Counted from the first letter of the stretch, positions 53,664 to 62,283 are shown. The stretch is 64,000 nucleotides of DNA from Metabacillus kandeliae (GCF_021166585.1 NZ_JAJOZE010000004.1:186001-250000); one strand, 5' to 3'. Notes: a model not told the origin generated them from the sequence alone. Program-made: numbers and translations.

Positions 53664-54284
53664 TTAATAAAGTCTGTCCCGATAACTCTCATTTAAATTT
53701 CTCCTCACATCTTCGACAGAAGTATTAGGCAATCCGGCATGATCCCGCAAGATAGCAGCCCCATCAATAAAATTTTCTATCCTGGTTTCCCAAAGTCCTG
53801 ATCTCTTTATAGCTTTAGCGCAATGGAGATAGCATTCTTCAGCTTGAACTGCGATGGCTGCCAAGGGCAGTTTACCGTTTATAGAGAGTTTTTCTAATAA
53901 TTCATGGTCCATTATCACTTTCGCATTGCCATTCACTCTCAATGTTTCCCCTGTTCCTGGAATAAAGAAAAGGAGACCTGCCCTTGGATTGGAGAGGATG
54001 TTGCGAATGGTATCAAGCCTTTTGTTCCCAGGCCTTTCAGGTATAATGAGCCACTTATCGTCCAAGACGCAGACAAAGCCTGGAGCGTCTCCGCGCGGGG
54101 AGGCATCACAGCGGCCATCTTTATCAGAAGTAGAGATGATCAGAAATGGAGAGTGTGATATAAAATTTCTGCAGTGAAAGTCCAGGTGATGGATCACTTT
54201 ATTTTTGACTAATTCGCTTTGTTCCCCGAACAACTCAGTCAATTCTTGTGCAGAAGTTATTTCCTTGTAAAACGGATTTTTCAT
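53664..54284 (-). CDS. PPOX-class flavoprotein, MSMEG_1061-like
   Basis: A 206-residue protein of the pyridoxamine-phosphate-oxidase fold. STSDKDGRCDASPRGDAPGF (about 56-75), then LIIPERPGNKRLDTIRNILSN and GLLFFIPGTGETLRVNG form the FMN-binding core of this subfamily. The substrate is unknown. ATG at 54284 after GGTG; the upstream 12 codons are unsupported. It lies downstream of the yjcF terminator and next to repeat block C2, which touches its 3' end. Confidence 0.8.
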   Translation of the reverse strand: MKNPFYKEITSAQELTELFGEQSELVKNKVIHHLDFHCRNFISHSPFLIISTSDKDGRCDASPRGDAPGFVCVLDDKWLIIPERPGNKRLDTIRNILSNPRAGLLFFIPGTGETLRVNGNAKVIMDHELLEKLSINGKLPLAAIAVQAEECYLHCAKAIKRSGLWETRIENFIDGAAILRDHAGLPNTSVEDVRRNLNESYRDRLY

Positions 54285-54340
54285 TATAAACACCAGCCTT
54301 TTGTTGAGGGATCTATTCACATATATGCATGATCAAACAA

Positions 54341-54367
54341 AAAAAGGCAGCCTAAAGCTGCCTTTTT
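54341..54367 (-). terminator. Terminator after yjcF
   Basis: AAAAAGGCAGC-loop-GCTGCCTTTTT, adjacent to the yjcF stop. Confidence 0.88.
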
Positions 54368-54368
54368 C

Positions 54369-54791
54369 CTATTCCCGATCCTTCACCATCGTCACATGCG
54401 GGATCCCAGCATCCATAAATTCCTCTGAAACCACTTTGTACCCGAGCCGTTCATAAAAAGGAACAGCCTGAACCTGGGCGTTCAGTTTAAATTTCTTGAG
54501 ATGAGGATCTGATACTCTTTCCAGTTCGTCCATGATGATCCGGCCAGAGCCTTTGCCGCGGTAGTCCTCAAGTATGCAGATGCGTTCGAGTTTTGCATAG
54601 CCGTCTGCTTCCCTTACACGACCTGTACCGATAGGCGTGTCGAGGTCGTAAACGACGACGTGAGTGGCTGTTTCATCGTATTGGTCCAACTCTTCTTCCG
54701 CTGGCACTTTCTGTTCTTCAACGAACACTTTGAAGCGGACAGAGAAAGCATCCTGAAGTTCTTTTTCTGTTTCTACTGGGGCTACTCTCAT
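54369..54791 (-). CDS. yjcF: GNAT acetyltransferase YjcF
   Basis: A 140-residue GNAT protein. [20 protein letters not shown] is followed by the acetyl-CoA loop [10 protein letters not shown] and [21 protein letters not shown], characteristic of the ElaA/YjcF subgroup. The substrate is unknown. It overlaps yjcG by 4 nt, so yjcH-yjcG-yjcF form one transcript. Confidence 0.9.
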   Translation of the reverse strand: MRVAPVETEKELQDAFSVRFKVFVEEQKVPAEEELDQYDETATHVVVYDLDTPIGTGRVREADGYAKLERICILEDYRGKGSGRIIMDELERVSDPHLKKFKLNAQVQAVPFYERLGYKVVSEEFMDAGIPHVTMVKDRE

Positions 54792-55309
54792 TCGGCAGCA
54801 CCTGTGCCAAGGAGGTAGGTTTCATACACAGTCCATGACCCGTTGTCGAGCTGGTACAGCAGGTGAAAGCGGTCGATGGTTTCTTCATGGTGAACTTCTG
54901 ACATTCTCAGGCTGCTTAACACATCAGAATGTTCTTGTTCTGACAGGTTTTGTCCGACTGTGATGTGCGGCACGAAAGAGTATTCTTCATCACCTGGCAG
55001 CGTTCCCTCCTGGAGAAGGCTGTGCAGCTTATTCAGCTGTTCTGATGGTTCTACTTTTAAATAAATGACCCTGTTAACGGGTTCGAATGAGCTGAATTTC
55101 TTGATAACAACGCTTAATGGATCTATTTGGCTGCCGATCTTGCGGAGCTCTTTGGAAATTTTGCTGATGTCTTCATCATGTGCTTCAAATGGCGCCTTCA
55201 GTGTTAGGTGCGGCGGAATGAGAGCGTAATGAGGGTCATAGCGCTTCCGGTAAGAGTTCGCCAGGTCCTGCAGTTTTTTTGATGGGAATAGAGCAATTCC
55301 GTATTTCAT
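54788..55309 (-). CDS. yjcG: 2H phosphoesterase YjcG
   Basis: A 173-residue 2'-5' RNA-ligase-like protein with two H-x-T motifs, HLTL (His34) and HITV (His115), which face each other in the two-lobed fold and hydrolyse cyclic phosphates. The cellular RNA or nucleotide substrate is not established. ATG at 55309 after AGGAGGG; a longer frame to 55354 is unsupported. It overlaps yjcF by 4 nt. Confidence 0.92.
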   Translation of the reverse strand: MKYGIALFPSKKLQDLANSYRKRYDPHYALIPPHLTLKAPFEAHDEDISKISKELRKIGSQIDPLSVVIKKFSSFEPVNRVIYLKVEPSEQLNKLHSLLQEGTLPGDEEYSFVPHITVGQNLSEQEHSDVLSSLRMSEVHHEETIDRFHLLYQLDNGSWTVYETYLLGTGAAE

Positions 55310-55361
55310 GCGTGTTCCCTCCTGTGAGTTAGGTAGTGAAAGGATGTTTGGCACCTGACAC

Positions 55362-56081
55362 TTAAAGCATCGCCTGTAATGTTTTTTTCAGCAGCGGCTG
55401 CCAATATGTCCAGGTGTGGTCACCTTCAAATTCTTCAAAAGTATACGAAAATCCTCTTTTTTCGAGTAATTTTTGCAATTCTTTGTTTGGTTCTGTGAAG
55501 TCTTCTTTGCCGCCTTTTGTTGTCGGCACGTTCTTTTCCTGGGTGCCGATTTGATGATAAATCGATAAGTTCGGCTCGCCCTTAAAGTCAGTAACAGCCT
55601 TTAAGACATGTTTGTCCACTAAAGGGGACTGCATGATGACTTTTCCAAAAATATTCGGGTATTCAAGGCCTGCCATGAGGCCCATTGTAGCCGCAAGGGA
55701 ATCGCCGATCAAGGCTCTGCCCTGTCCGACCTGGTATGTAGGGTACTCCTTGTCGAGAAACGGTACCAGCTCATGTGCCAAAAAGCGTTTGTACTGGGAA
55801 AACTGTGATCCTTCCGGGTGGTATTTTTCCCAACGTTCTTCGCGGTTTTTATAGGGGATCCCCACAATAATCACATTGTCGATCTCGCTCAGTTCCATCA
55901 GTTCCTCTGCCTGCCTTGAAATCCTTCCCAGCCTGAAATAATCCTGCCCGTCCTGCGCAATAAGAAGGGTATATTTATAAAGGGGGGAGAAGGTTTTTGG
56001 CAAATAGGTCATGATGGTCATTTCTTCGTTTAAAGCGTTTGAAAATAACGCGGTTTCCTGTACAATTCCGGACTTTTCCAT
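55362..56081 (-). CDS. yjcH: Esterase-D-type alpha/beta hydrolase YjcH
   Basis: A 239-residue enterochelin-esterase/esterase-D-like enzyme. [11 protein letters not shown] is followed by the nucleophile elbow IGDSLAA (Ser128) and a C-terminal GDHTWTYW carrying the catalytic histidine. There is no signal peptide, so it acts in the cytosol. The substrate is unknown. ATG at 56081, eight nt after GGAGG. It is the first gene of the yjcHGF operon. Confidence 0.88.
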   Translation of the reverse strand: MEKSGIVQETALFSNALNEEMTIMTYLPKTFSPLYKYTLLIAQDGQDYFRLGRISRQAEELMELSEIDNVIIVGIPYKNREERWEKYHPEGSQFSQYKRFLAHELVPFLDKEYPTYQVGQGRALIGDSLAATMGLMAGLEYPNIFGKVIMQSPLVDKHVLKAVTDFKGEPNLSIYHQIGTQEKNVPTTKGGKEDFTEPNKELQKLLEKRGFSYTFEEFEGDHTWTYWQPLLKKTLQAML

Positions 56082-56216
56082 TCCCAAAGCCTCCAAGCTG
56101 CAAAAATAGTATGAAACGCTTACACCAGTTTATCATGAAAGCTGAAAAAATGCTTTTCACATATGCTGGGTTCTGCCTCAAGTAAGGCTGGGAAAAGATA
56201 GTTTTGCCCCAGCCCC

Positions 56217-56246
56217 TTGAAAATTTTCCTCAAGTAGTGTAGAGTA
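56217..56246 (+). promoter_or_regulatory. metI promoter
   Basis: TTGAAA (56217-56222), 18-nt spacer, TAGAGT (56241-56246), about 30 nt before the S-box. Confidence 0.6.
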
Positions 56247-56277
56247 ATAAAAAATTCATACTTTTCGAAATGTTATA

Positions 56278-56405
56278 TCTTATCAAGAGAGGCAGAGGGA
56301 CTGGCCCTGTGAAGCCTCAGCAACCGGTTAACCGGCAGCGGATACAAATCTGCGCCCGTTTCCAAGGTGCTAAATCCAGCAAGCTTAAATGCTTGGGAGA
56401 TAAGA
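56278..56405 (+). promoter_or_regulatory. SAM (S-box) riboswitch of metI-metC
   Basis: Conserved SAM-I aptamer parts appear in order: CTTATCAAGAGAGGCAGAGG, GGCCCTGTGAAGCCTCAGCA, ACCGG...CCGGCAGCGG, AAGGTGCTAAATCCAGCAAG and the closing GGGAGATAAG. High SAM stabilises the aptamer and favours the terminator at 56426-56456, shutting off methionine synthesis. Confidence 0.96.
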
Positions 56406-56425
56406 GGAAGACGCATCGCTATGCC

Positions 56426-56456
56426 AGCCTTCTTCTTAATTGAAGAAGGCTTTTTA
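56426..56456 (+). terminator. Expression-platform terminator of the S-box
   Basis: AGCCTTCTTC-loop-GAAGAAGGCTTTTTATA between aptamer and metI. Confidence 0.92.
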
Positions 56457-56495
56457 TATTTATTGATCAATAACAGCGGAAGAGGGAATGAAGAG

Positions 56496-57620
56496 ATGGC
56501 AAAGCATATCGAAACAACACTTGCACAAATCGGCAACAGAAGCGAACAGACAACTGGATCTGTTAATACGCCGCTTTATTTAACAACAGCTTACCGTCAT
56601 ACAGGAATTGGAGAATCCACAGGGTTTGATTATATTCGAACCGGAAATCCGACACGAGGGGTTTTGGAACAGGCAATCGCCGAGCTGGAAAACGGTGACA
56701 GAGGATTTGCTTTCAGTTCCGGGATGGCGGCGATTCAGACGATTATGGCTCTTTTTCAAAGCGGAGACGAGTTGATTGTTTCCTCTGACCTTTACGGCGG
56801 CACTTACCGGCTTTTTGAGCAGGAATGGCGGAAGTACGGACTGAGCTTTCAATATGATGATTTCAGCGATCTCAGCCGTACAGAAAGCAGACTGACAGAG
56901 CAGACAAAAGCCATTTTCCTTGAAACACCGACAAATCCTCTGATGAAGGAAGTCAGTATAGAAGCAGTCGCAGCTCTTGCTAAAAAACACAATCTGCTGC
57001 TTATTGTGGATAACACCTTTTATACGCCTGTCCTTCAGAAGCCGATTGATTCTGGGGCAGATATTGTGGTCCACAGCGCGACTAAATATCTCGGCGGCCA
57101 TAATGACCTTTTGGCAGGGCTTGTTGTCACGAAGGGCGAGGAGCTGTCAGAAGAAATTTTCAGCCATCAGAATGCGATCGGTGCAGTGCTTGCGCCATTT
57201 GATTCATGGCTTTTGATCAGGGGGCTGAAAACTCTTTCCTTGCGGATGGAACAGCATAATCGCAATGCGCGGGAAGTGGCGGCATTTCTTGAAGAGCAGC
57301 CGGAAGTGGCAGATGTCCTTTACCCTGGAAAGGGAGGTATGCTTTCCTTCAGAGTTCAAAAAGAGAGCTGGATCAATCCGCTTTTGAAAAATTTAAAAAC
57401 CATTACCTTTGCTGAAAGTCTCGGCGGTGTGGAAAGCTTGATTACCTATCCTGCAACACAGACACACATGGATATTCCGGAAGAAATTCGAACGGCAAAC
57501 GGCGTCTGTAACAGGCTGCTTCGTTTTTCCGTCGGCATTGAGCATGCAGAAGATCTGAAGGAAGATTTGCGGCAGGCATTTCAAAAAGTGAAGGAGGGGG
57601 AAAAAATTGAGCAATACTGA
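56496..57620 (+). CDS. metI: Cystathionine gamma-synthase / O-acetylhomoserine sulfhydrylase MetI
   Basis: A 374-residue PLP enzyme that joins an O-acyl-homoserine with cysteine (or sulfide). Features include the SSGMAAIQTIMALF region, YGGTYRLF and the PLP lysine at about 197 in HSATKYLGGH. I start at the ATG at 56496 (MAKHIETTLAQIG) after AGAGGGA. The longer frame to 56367 runs through the riboswitch and is not translated. It overlaps metC by 14 nt. Confidence 0.94.
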   Translation: MAKHIETTLAQIGNRSEQTTGSVNTPLYLTTAYRHTGIGESTGFDYIRTGNPTRGVLEQAIAELENGDRGFAFSSGMAAIQTIMALFQSGDELIVSSDLYGGTYRLFEQEWRKYGLSFQYDDFSDLSRTESRLTEQTKAIFLETPTNPLMKEVSIEAVAALAKKHNLLLIVDNTFYTPVLQKPIDSGADIVVHSATKYLGGHNDLLAGLVVTKGEELSEEIFSHQNAIGAVLAPFDSWLLIRGLKTLSLRMEQHNRNAREVAAFLEEQPEVADVLYPGKGGMLSFRVQKESWINPLLKNLKTITFAESLGGVESLITYPATQTHMDIPEEIRTANGVCNRLLRFSVGIEHAEDLKEDLRQAFQKVKEGEKIEQY

Positions 57621-58797
57621 TTGGTCTATCCAAACGAAGCTATTGCACAATCAGCATAAATTCGACAGTGAAACAGGGGCGGTGAGCGTGCCGATTCAGC
57701 ATGCTTCAACCTTTCACCAATTGGATTTTGACTCTTTTGGAAAATATGATTACTCAAGATCAGGCAACCCGACAAGGGAAGCCCTGGAAGATGCGATTGC
57801 AGAGCTTGAAGGGGGAGCAAGAGGGCTTGCCTTTTCCTCAGGAATGAGTGCCATTTCCACCTCGTTCCTGCTGCTGTCAAAAGGTGATCATGTGCTTGTA
57901 TCAGAGGATGTGTACGGGGGGACCTTCCGGATTGTTTCAGAGGTGCTCAGCCGCTTCGGAATTGAATATACGTTTACAGATATGACTGATTTGCATGAGA
58001 CAGCTTCCAAAATCAGGCCTAATACAAAGATTATTTATATTGAAACCCCTTCTAATCCACTTTTGAAAATTACAGATATAAGAGGAATCGTTAAGCTTGC
58101 CAAAGCAAATGGCTGTTTAACTTTTCTCGATAACACGTTTTTAACGCCGGCGCTGCAAAGGCCCTTGGAGCTTGGAGTAGATTTGGTGCTGCACAGCGCC
58201 ACTAAATTTCTGGCAGGGCACAGTGATGTTGTGGCAGGTCTTGCTGTTGCAAAGGATAAGGAGCTTGGGGATAAGCTTTATAAGCTGCAGAATGCCTTTG
58301 GGGCTATTCTTGGCGTACAGGATTGCTGGCTTGTCCTGAGGGGGCTGAAAACCCTTCATGTCAGATTGGAGCAGTCAACGGCAACAGCAAGGAAAGTAGC
58401 AGAATATCTTTCAAAGCATCCAGCAGTGCTTGACGTTTATTATCCTGGCCTGACTCATCATCCAGGCTGCAGCGTTCAGCGCTATCAGGCTGACGGGCCA
58501 GGTGCAGTGCTTTCCTTCCGGCTCGAAAATGAAGATGCGGTCAGAACGCTTGTTCAAAACGTCAAGCTGCCGGTGTTTGCCGTAAGCCTTGGTGCTGTTG
58601 AAACGATTCTTTCCTATCCAGCAAAAATGTCGCATGCTTCAATGCCGAAAGTGGAAAGGGAAGCGAGAGGCATTACAGACGGTCTGCTCAGATTGAGCGC
58701 AGGGCTTGAAAAAGCAGAGGATTTAATCAAGGATTTAGACGAGGCGCTGGAAAAGGTGCCGGCAAGAAAAGCATATTATCTGGCGAAAAGCAGATAA
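57607..58797 (+). CDS. metC: Cystathionine beta-lyase MetC
   Basis: Cleaves cystathionine to homocysteine, the step after MetI. It has 396 residues in the same Cys/Met-metabolism PLP fold, with SGMSAISTSFLLL, YGGTFRI and the PLP lysine at about 200 in HSATKFLAGH. TTG start with AAGGAGGGG upstream, inside the end of metI, so the two are coupled and share S-box control. Confidence 0.94.
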   Translation: MSNTDWSIQTKLLHNQHKFDSETGAVSVPIQHASTFHQLDFDSFGKYDYSRSGNPTREALEDAIAELEGGARGLAFSSGMSAISTSFLLLSKGDHVLVSEDVYGGTFRIVSEVLSRFGIEYTFTDMTDLHETASKIRPNTKIIYIETPSNPLLKITDIRGIVKLAKANGCLTFLDNTFLTPALQRPLELGVDLVLHSATKFLAGHSDVVAGLAVAKDKELGDKLYKLQNAFGAILGVQDCWLVLRGLKTLHVRLEQSTATARKVAEYLSKHPAVLDVYYPGLTHHPGCSVQRYQADGPGAVLSFRLENEDAVRTLVQNVKLPVFAVSLGAVETILSYPAKMSHASMPKVEREARGITDGLLRLSAGLEKAEDLIKDLDEALEKVPARKAYYLAKSR

Positions 58798-58798
58798 A

Positions 58799-58826
58799 AA
58801 AAAGGGTGTCCGCGGACACCCTTTTT
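58799..58826 (+). terminator. Terminator after metC
   Basis: AAAGGGTGTCCG-CGGACACCCTTTTT, a perfect palindrome. Confidence 0.92.
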
Positions 58827-58849
58827 CTTAGAATATTAGATAGCTGATG

Positions 58850-58913
58850 TTAGAAGTTGGTTTGTCCAGCTCAAGTAGCTGTCGAGGCTGGTCAAGGCTC
58901 TTACGCTTTTCTT
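58850..58913. repeat. Repeat family A, truncated copy A5
   Basis: TTAGAAGTTGGTTTGTCCAG, as at the left end of A1, then an internal deletion, and a right end CTCTTACGCTTTTCTTG. It finishes two bases before the stop codon of the DsbA-like gene on the minus strand. Confidence 0.65.
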
Positions 58914-58914
58914 G

Positions 58915-59550
58915 TCAGCAGCCTTCAGGTCCGCAGCTTGCTCCTTCTCCAAGTCCTGCGGATTCTTCCTCGATCGCGTCTTCAATCGCTTCTTTTGAAT
59001 GCAGGCCTTCAAGCTTTTGGCTGCCTACGATAAAAGTCGGGACTGCCTGTACGCCAGCCTCTTCATAGGCAATGCGGATGGCTTCTTTATGTTCTGGCTT
59101 ATACGTGCCTTCTGCAAGTGCTTCATTAAAGGCTTTTTCATTCAAACCGATTTCTCTTGCGATTTCTGTCAGTTCAACGGCATCTCCAATGTTGATGCCT
59201 TTTTGCCAATAGGCTTTAAAAACAGCATCAACATAGGCCTCTGCTTTGCCATTCTCTTTAGCAAACTGATACCCTTGATGAGCGAGGTGCGTATGAGGCA
59301 CAGGGTCCAGGTGGAACGGCATGTCCATTTCTACGCCAAAGCGATCGGCAAGAGGCTTAACAGACCGCTCGAATGATTGTTTAATATAGGAGCTGTTCGG
59401 TGACATAGGCTCCTCTGGATAGGGTCTGAGCTCAAAAGGCATAAACTCAATTTCCACATCTTTTCCTTCAGCAGCCTGCTTTAAAGGTGTTTCTCCAATA
59501 AAGCAAAACGGGCAAACAAAATCTGAAAAAACTTGAATTTTAACGGTCAC
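58915..59550 (-). CDS. DsbA/FrnE-family thiol oxidoreductase
   Basis: A 211-residue thioredoxin-fold protein. The active site CPFC (Cys13, Cys16, in FVCPFCFIG) opens the fold, and AVPTFIVGSQKLEG holds the cis-proline. There is no signal peptide, so it is cytosolic, like YwbO/FrnE proteins related to 2-hydroxychromene-2-carboxylate isomerases. The tail ends CGPEGC, adding two cysteines. Start ATG after AGGAGG. Repeat A5 abuts its 3' end and no other terminator is seen. Confidence 0.85.
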   Translation of the reverse strand: MTVKIQVFSDFVCPFCFIGETPLKQAAEGKDVEIEFMPFELRPYPEEPMSPNSSYIKQSFERSVKPLADRFGVEMDMPFHLDPVPHTHLAHQGYQFAKENGKAEAYVDAVFKAYWQKGINIGDAVELTEIAREIGLNEKAFNEALAEGTYKPEHKEAIRIAYEEAGVQAVPTFIVGSQKLEGLHSKEAIEDAIEEESAGLGEGASCGPEGC

Positions 59551-59626
59551 AGTGTATAGTCCTCCTAACCTTTATGTGATGATTGTATCAAAGATCAGAG
59601 GTGCATACGATGTAATTAACTTTTTA

Positions 59627-59655
59627 TTGACTAATTTTAGACGTGCTCTTATAAT
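59627..59655 (+). promoter_or_regulatory. tRNA-Val promoter
   Basis: TTGACT, 17-nt spacer, TATAAT: a near-consensus SigA promoter 40 nt before the tRNA. Confidence 0.85.
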
Positions 59656-59695
59656 AGAGAAAGTCACCGCAGAGAGCGGTACTTATCCCAGATTT

Positions 59696-59768
59696 GATTC
59701 CTTAGCTCAGCTGGGAGAGCGCTACCTTGACAGGGTAGAGGTCGCTGGTTCGAGCCCAGTAGGAATCA
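59696..59768 (+). tRNA. tRNA-Val (anticodon GAC)
   Basis: A 73-nt cloverleaf: acceptor GATTCCT/AGGAATC, D-arm GCTC-AGCTGGGA-GAGC, anticodon arm CTACC-TTGACAG-GGTAG and T-arm GCTGG-TTCGAGC-CCAGT. Loop bases 3-5 are GAC, reading GUC/GUU valine codons. The 3' CCA is not encoded. It is a lone gene with its own promoter and terminator. Confidence 0.95.
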
Positions 59769-59770
59769 TC

Positions 59771-59812
59771 AAAAAGGCCTGCATTTCCGTATGGAAGTGC
59801 AGGCCTTTTTTT
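59771..59812 (+). terminator. Terminator after tRNA-Val
   Basis: AAAAAGGCCTGCATTTCC-loop-GGAAGTGCAGGCCTTTTTTT. Confidence 0.92.
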
Positions 59813-59823
59813 CTTTGTCTATA

Positions 59824-59942
59824 TTAAAGAAGAATGCTGATTTTTGAGCACCTGTTGATCTTCGTCTCAGGCGAAACTCCCGCACTGCCCGCGGAAAGGG
59901 GACGCCTCGTGCTGAAATCAGCAGCTAAATTTATCAGAGCCT
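59824..59942. repeat. Repeat family B, shortened copy (B2)
   Basis: The left end AGAAGAATGCTGATTTTTGA plus GCACCTGTTGAT and the right end GGGACGCCTCGTGCTGAAAT, with AGCAGCT, match B1 at 201-378. About 60 nt of the hairpin interior are missing. The flanks differ, so this is a second insertion with an internal deletion. Confidence 0.7.
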
Positions 59943-60063
59943 GCTAAACAAGGGCTTCCCGCTAAAAATTCTTTTAACTGCCAGCGATTGACTATATAAT
60001 AGGTTAGAGGTTCATTAAGAGAAATAGAAGCTTTGTTCAGGCTTTTTCTTCAGTGGGGGAACT

Positions 60064-60912
60064 ATGAATATACTTAATAGTAAGCTATACGAATATATGA
60101 TCCAGCATTCAACAGAGATTACAGATGCCTGGCTTGATCAGCGGCAGATCCAAAAGGGATCGATCTATTCGGCGGATGCTGAATCAGAAAAGGTCAGCCT
60201 GCTGCGAAAACAAAATCGTCAGACCAACTATACAGTTTCCTTTGCTTTATTGGGAGATGAAGCAAGTTTTCAGGAAGAAGTGCTGAAGTGGGCGGAAGAT
60301 GTTGCTGAAAGCCGTGTTGGGAGCGGCACCCCGATCCATGAAGTGCTGAATGCGGTCAGCAGTGTCCGCGAAATTTACTGGAGTTTTGTGACGCAATTTA
60401 TCAATCATTATAAAGAGGAGCTCTCCTTTCAGGATGTCGTTCAGTGGGGAAATATCATTCATTCGGCATTCGATGCTTTAAGCATTCAATTTTCAAAGAT
60501 GTATCATGAGATTATGAAAAAAAGACTTTCTTCCCAGCAGGAGGTTATTGAAGAACTCGGCTCGCCTGTTATTGTGTTTAGTGAAGGAAAAGCAGTGCTG
60601 CCGCTGGTGGGCGATATCGATACCAGCAGAGCAAAGAATATTCTGGATCACGTTCCCACAAAATGCTCTGAAAAAAATATTGACCATTTGTATATTGATT
60701 TATCTGGCGTCTCTATTATTGATACAATGGTTGCCCTCCAGATTCAGCAGATGATTCAAGTTTTGAGTCTTCTCGGCACTGATTCAACTTTAACGGGAAT
60801 ACGCCCGGAAATTGCTCAGACAGCCATCCAGCTCGGGATTAATTTAGACAGCATTAAAACATTCGGAACTCTTCAGCAGGCGTTTACTTCGAGCGGCATT
60901 AAAATCAAATAA
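60064..60912 (+). CDS. RsbR-type stressosome protein (N-terminal sensor + STAS)
   Basis: A 282-residue protein. Residues 1-155 are all-helical, resembling the globin-like sensor of RsbR paralogs (VSSVREIYWSFVTQFINHYK). A linker helix leads to a C-terminal STAS domain (about 165-280) with LYIDLSGVSIIDTMVALQIQ, where Thr221 is at the phosphorylation position. RsbR proteins with RsbS and RsbT form the stressosome that controls SigB. No rsbS or rsbT lies nearby. It has its own terminator (60929-60968), and is next to a kinase with a similar N-terminal layout. Confidence 0.85.
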   Translation: MNILNSKLYEYMIQHSTEITDAWLDQRQIQKGSIYSADAESEKVSLLRKQNRQTNYTVSFALLGDEASFQEEVLKWAEDVAESRVGSGTPIHEVLNAVSSVREIYWSFVTQFINHYKEELSFQDVVQWGNIIHSAFDALSIQFSKMYHEIMKKRLSSQQEVIEELGSPVIVFSEGKAVLPLVGDIDTSRAKNILDHVPTKCSEKNIDHLYIDLSGVSIIDTMVALQIQQMIQVLSLLGTDSTLTGIRPEIAQTAIQLGINLDSIKTFGTLQQAFTSSGIKIK

Positions 60913-60928
60913 TTGAGTTTTTCATATA

Positions 60929-60968
60929 AGCCTGCAGCTCTTGGATCTTACAAGGCTGCAGGCTTTTT
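60929..60968 (+). terminator. Terminator after the RsbR-like gene
   Basis: AAGCCTGCAGC-loop-GCTGCAGGCTTTTT. Confidence 0.88.
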
Positions 60969-61155
60969 ACGGGCAGTTTTTATAATAGAATTGAATTTTT
61001 CTCCCTTCTGACAGACCATGAAAAAGGAGCTTTGCGTTCTTTGTCGAATATATAAAAAATAGATAAAAAGAGGGGAAACAAAGCGAATAATGGCTCCCAT
61101 ATAAAGAAAGAAGAATACATAAAAGAAGTAATATTGTGAAATGAGGAGAAGGCGA

Positions 61156-62277
61156 ATGTCAATTCTTGAATCACACCGGAAAATGCTTGTGGATTTTCTT
61201 GATGAAAAAAAGCCGGAATTATTGGATGAGTGGCATGCAGGGGTTTTTATTAATGAAATTGATCCGCACAGAAAAAAAGTGCGTTCTAACGCCTTTCAAA
61301 TGTTTGCCATTTTGACAAACAGCATCAGGGAGCACGCATCTGAAGATGAGCTGAAAGCTCTTGCTATAAAAGTTGCGGCTGAACGGGTGGAGGCAAATGC
61401 TAATATTGGAGACTTTGTTTATAACCTCAACTTGGGAAGAAGCATTATCGTAAGGTGCATTCTTCAGTCTGAAATACCAATGAAAGATTTGCATGCTATT
61501 GTTAATCATATTAATTGTCAATTTGACCAGTTTTCCTACCATGCTGTTTCGCATTATACGAATTTAAAGAATGAAGAACTTCAGAATAAAACGATTTATA
61601 TTAATGAAAATCATAAAGATAAGCTGGCTATTCTTGGCCAGATGTCTTCAAGCTTCGTTCATGAATTTCGCAATCCGCTCACATCCATTATGGGTTTCAA
61701 CAAGCTGATGAAAAAAGAATACCCTGACATGAAATACCTGGACATTATTGAGCATGAGCTGAACCAGCTGAACTTCCGCATCACACAGTTTCTTCATACT
61801 TCCAAGGCGGAAATTAACAATGACCAGATGGAGCGGATCCTTGTAAAAAACCTTCTTGATGATATCCAGCAGCTTTCCTACCCAAGCATTGCCGATTCAG
61901 AGGTAAATGTGACAGGGGATTTGCAAACAGGGATGATCTTGCATACCCAAAAAGAAGAATTAAAGCAGGTGCTTCTAAACCTGTTTATCAACTCCATCGA
62001 GGCCCTGAAACAGAGGGAGAGACCTAGAAACCTTCTTGTCAGCGCTTTTGATGAAGGAGAGTATTCCGTTATTTCGATTTCCAATAACGGTCCTCAAATT
62101 CCCCCGGAGAATATAAAAACCATCTTCGAACCGTTTTATACGACAAAGGAGCTGGGCACTGGGATTGGACTATATGTCTGCAAGAAATTGATTGAAAAGC
62201 AGGGAGGCTATATTTCCTGTGACTCAAATGAAAAATTAACAACCTTCAAAGTGGTTTTGCCAAAGGTCAAAGCCTGA
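61156..62277 (+). CDS. Orphan sporulation-type histidine kinase
   Basis: A 373-residue soluble kinase. The N-terminal helical sensor (1-150, HisK_N type as in Bacillus sporulation kinases) precedes the H-box FVHEFRNPLTSIMGF (His169). The catalytic domain has LLNLFINSIEAL (N-box), ISISNNGPQIP (G1, with Asn in place of the usual Asp), FEPFYTTK (F-box) and GTGIGLYVCKKL (G2). No response regulator is adjacent, which is usual for kinases feeding the Spo0 phosphorelay. I start at the ATG at 61156; the upstream ATG at 61141 lies within the ribosome-site region GAGGAGAAGG. Confidence 0.85.
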   Translation: MSILESHRKMLVDFLDEKKPELLDEWHAGVFINEIDPHRKKVRSNAFQMFAILTNSIREHASEDELKALAIKVAAERVEANANIGDFVYNLNLGRSIIVRCILQSEIPMKDLHAIVNHINCQFDQFSYHAVSHYTNLKNEELQNKTIYINENHKDKLAILGQMSSSFVHEFRNPLTSIMGFNKLMKKEYPDMKYLDIIEHELNQLNFRITQFLHTSKAEINNDQMERILVKNLLDDIQQLSYPSIADSEVNVTGDLQTGMILHTQKEELKQVLLNLFINSIEALKQRERPRNLLVSAFDEGEYSVISISNNGPQIPPENIKTIFEPFYTTKELGTGIGLYVCKKLIEKQGGYISCDSNEKLTTFKVVLPKVKA

Positions 62278-62283
62278 ACTGGG

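Noticed and set aside
56367-56495. N-terminal extension of metI reading through the S-box
   Set aside because: The extra 43 codons overlap the riboswitch and terminator; the ATG at 56496 has the ribosome site and matches family length.
59696-59942. Prophage or island attachment site at tRNA-Val
   Set aside because: No duplicated tRNA 3' end, integrase or foreign-looking genes follow; only repeat B2 is present.
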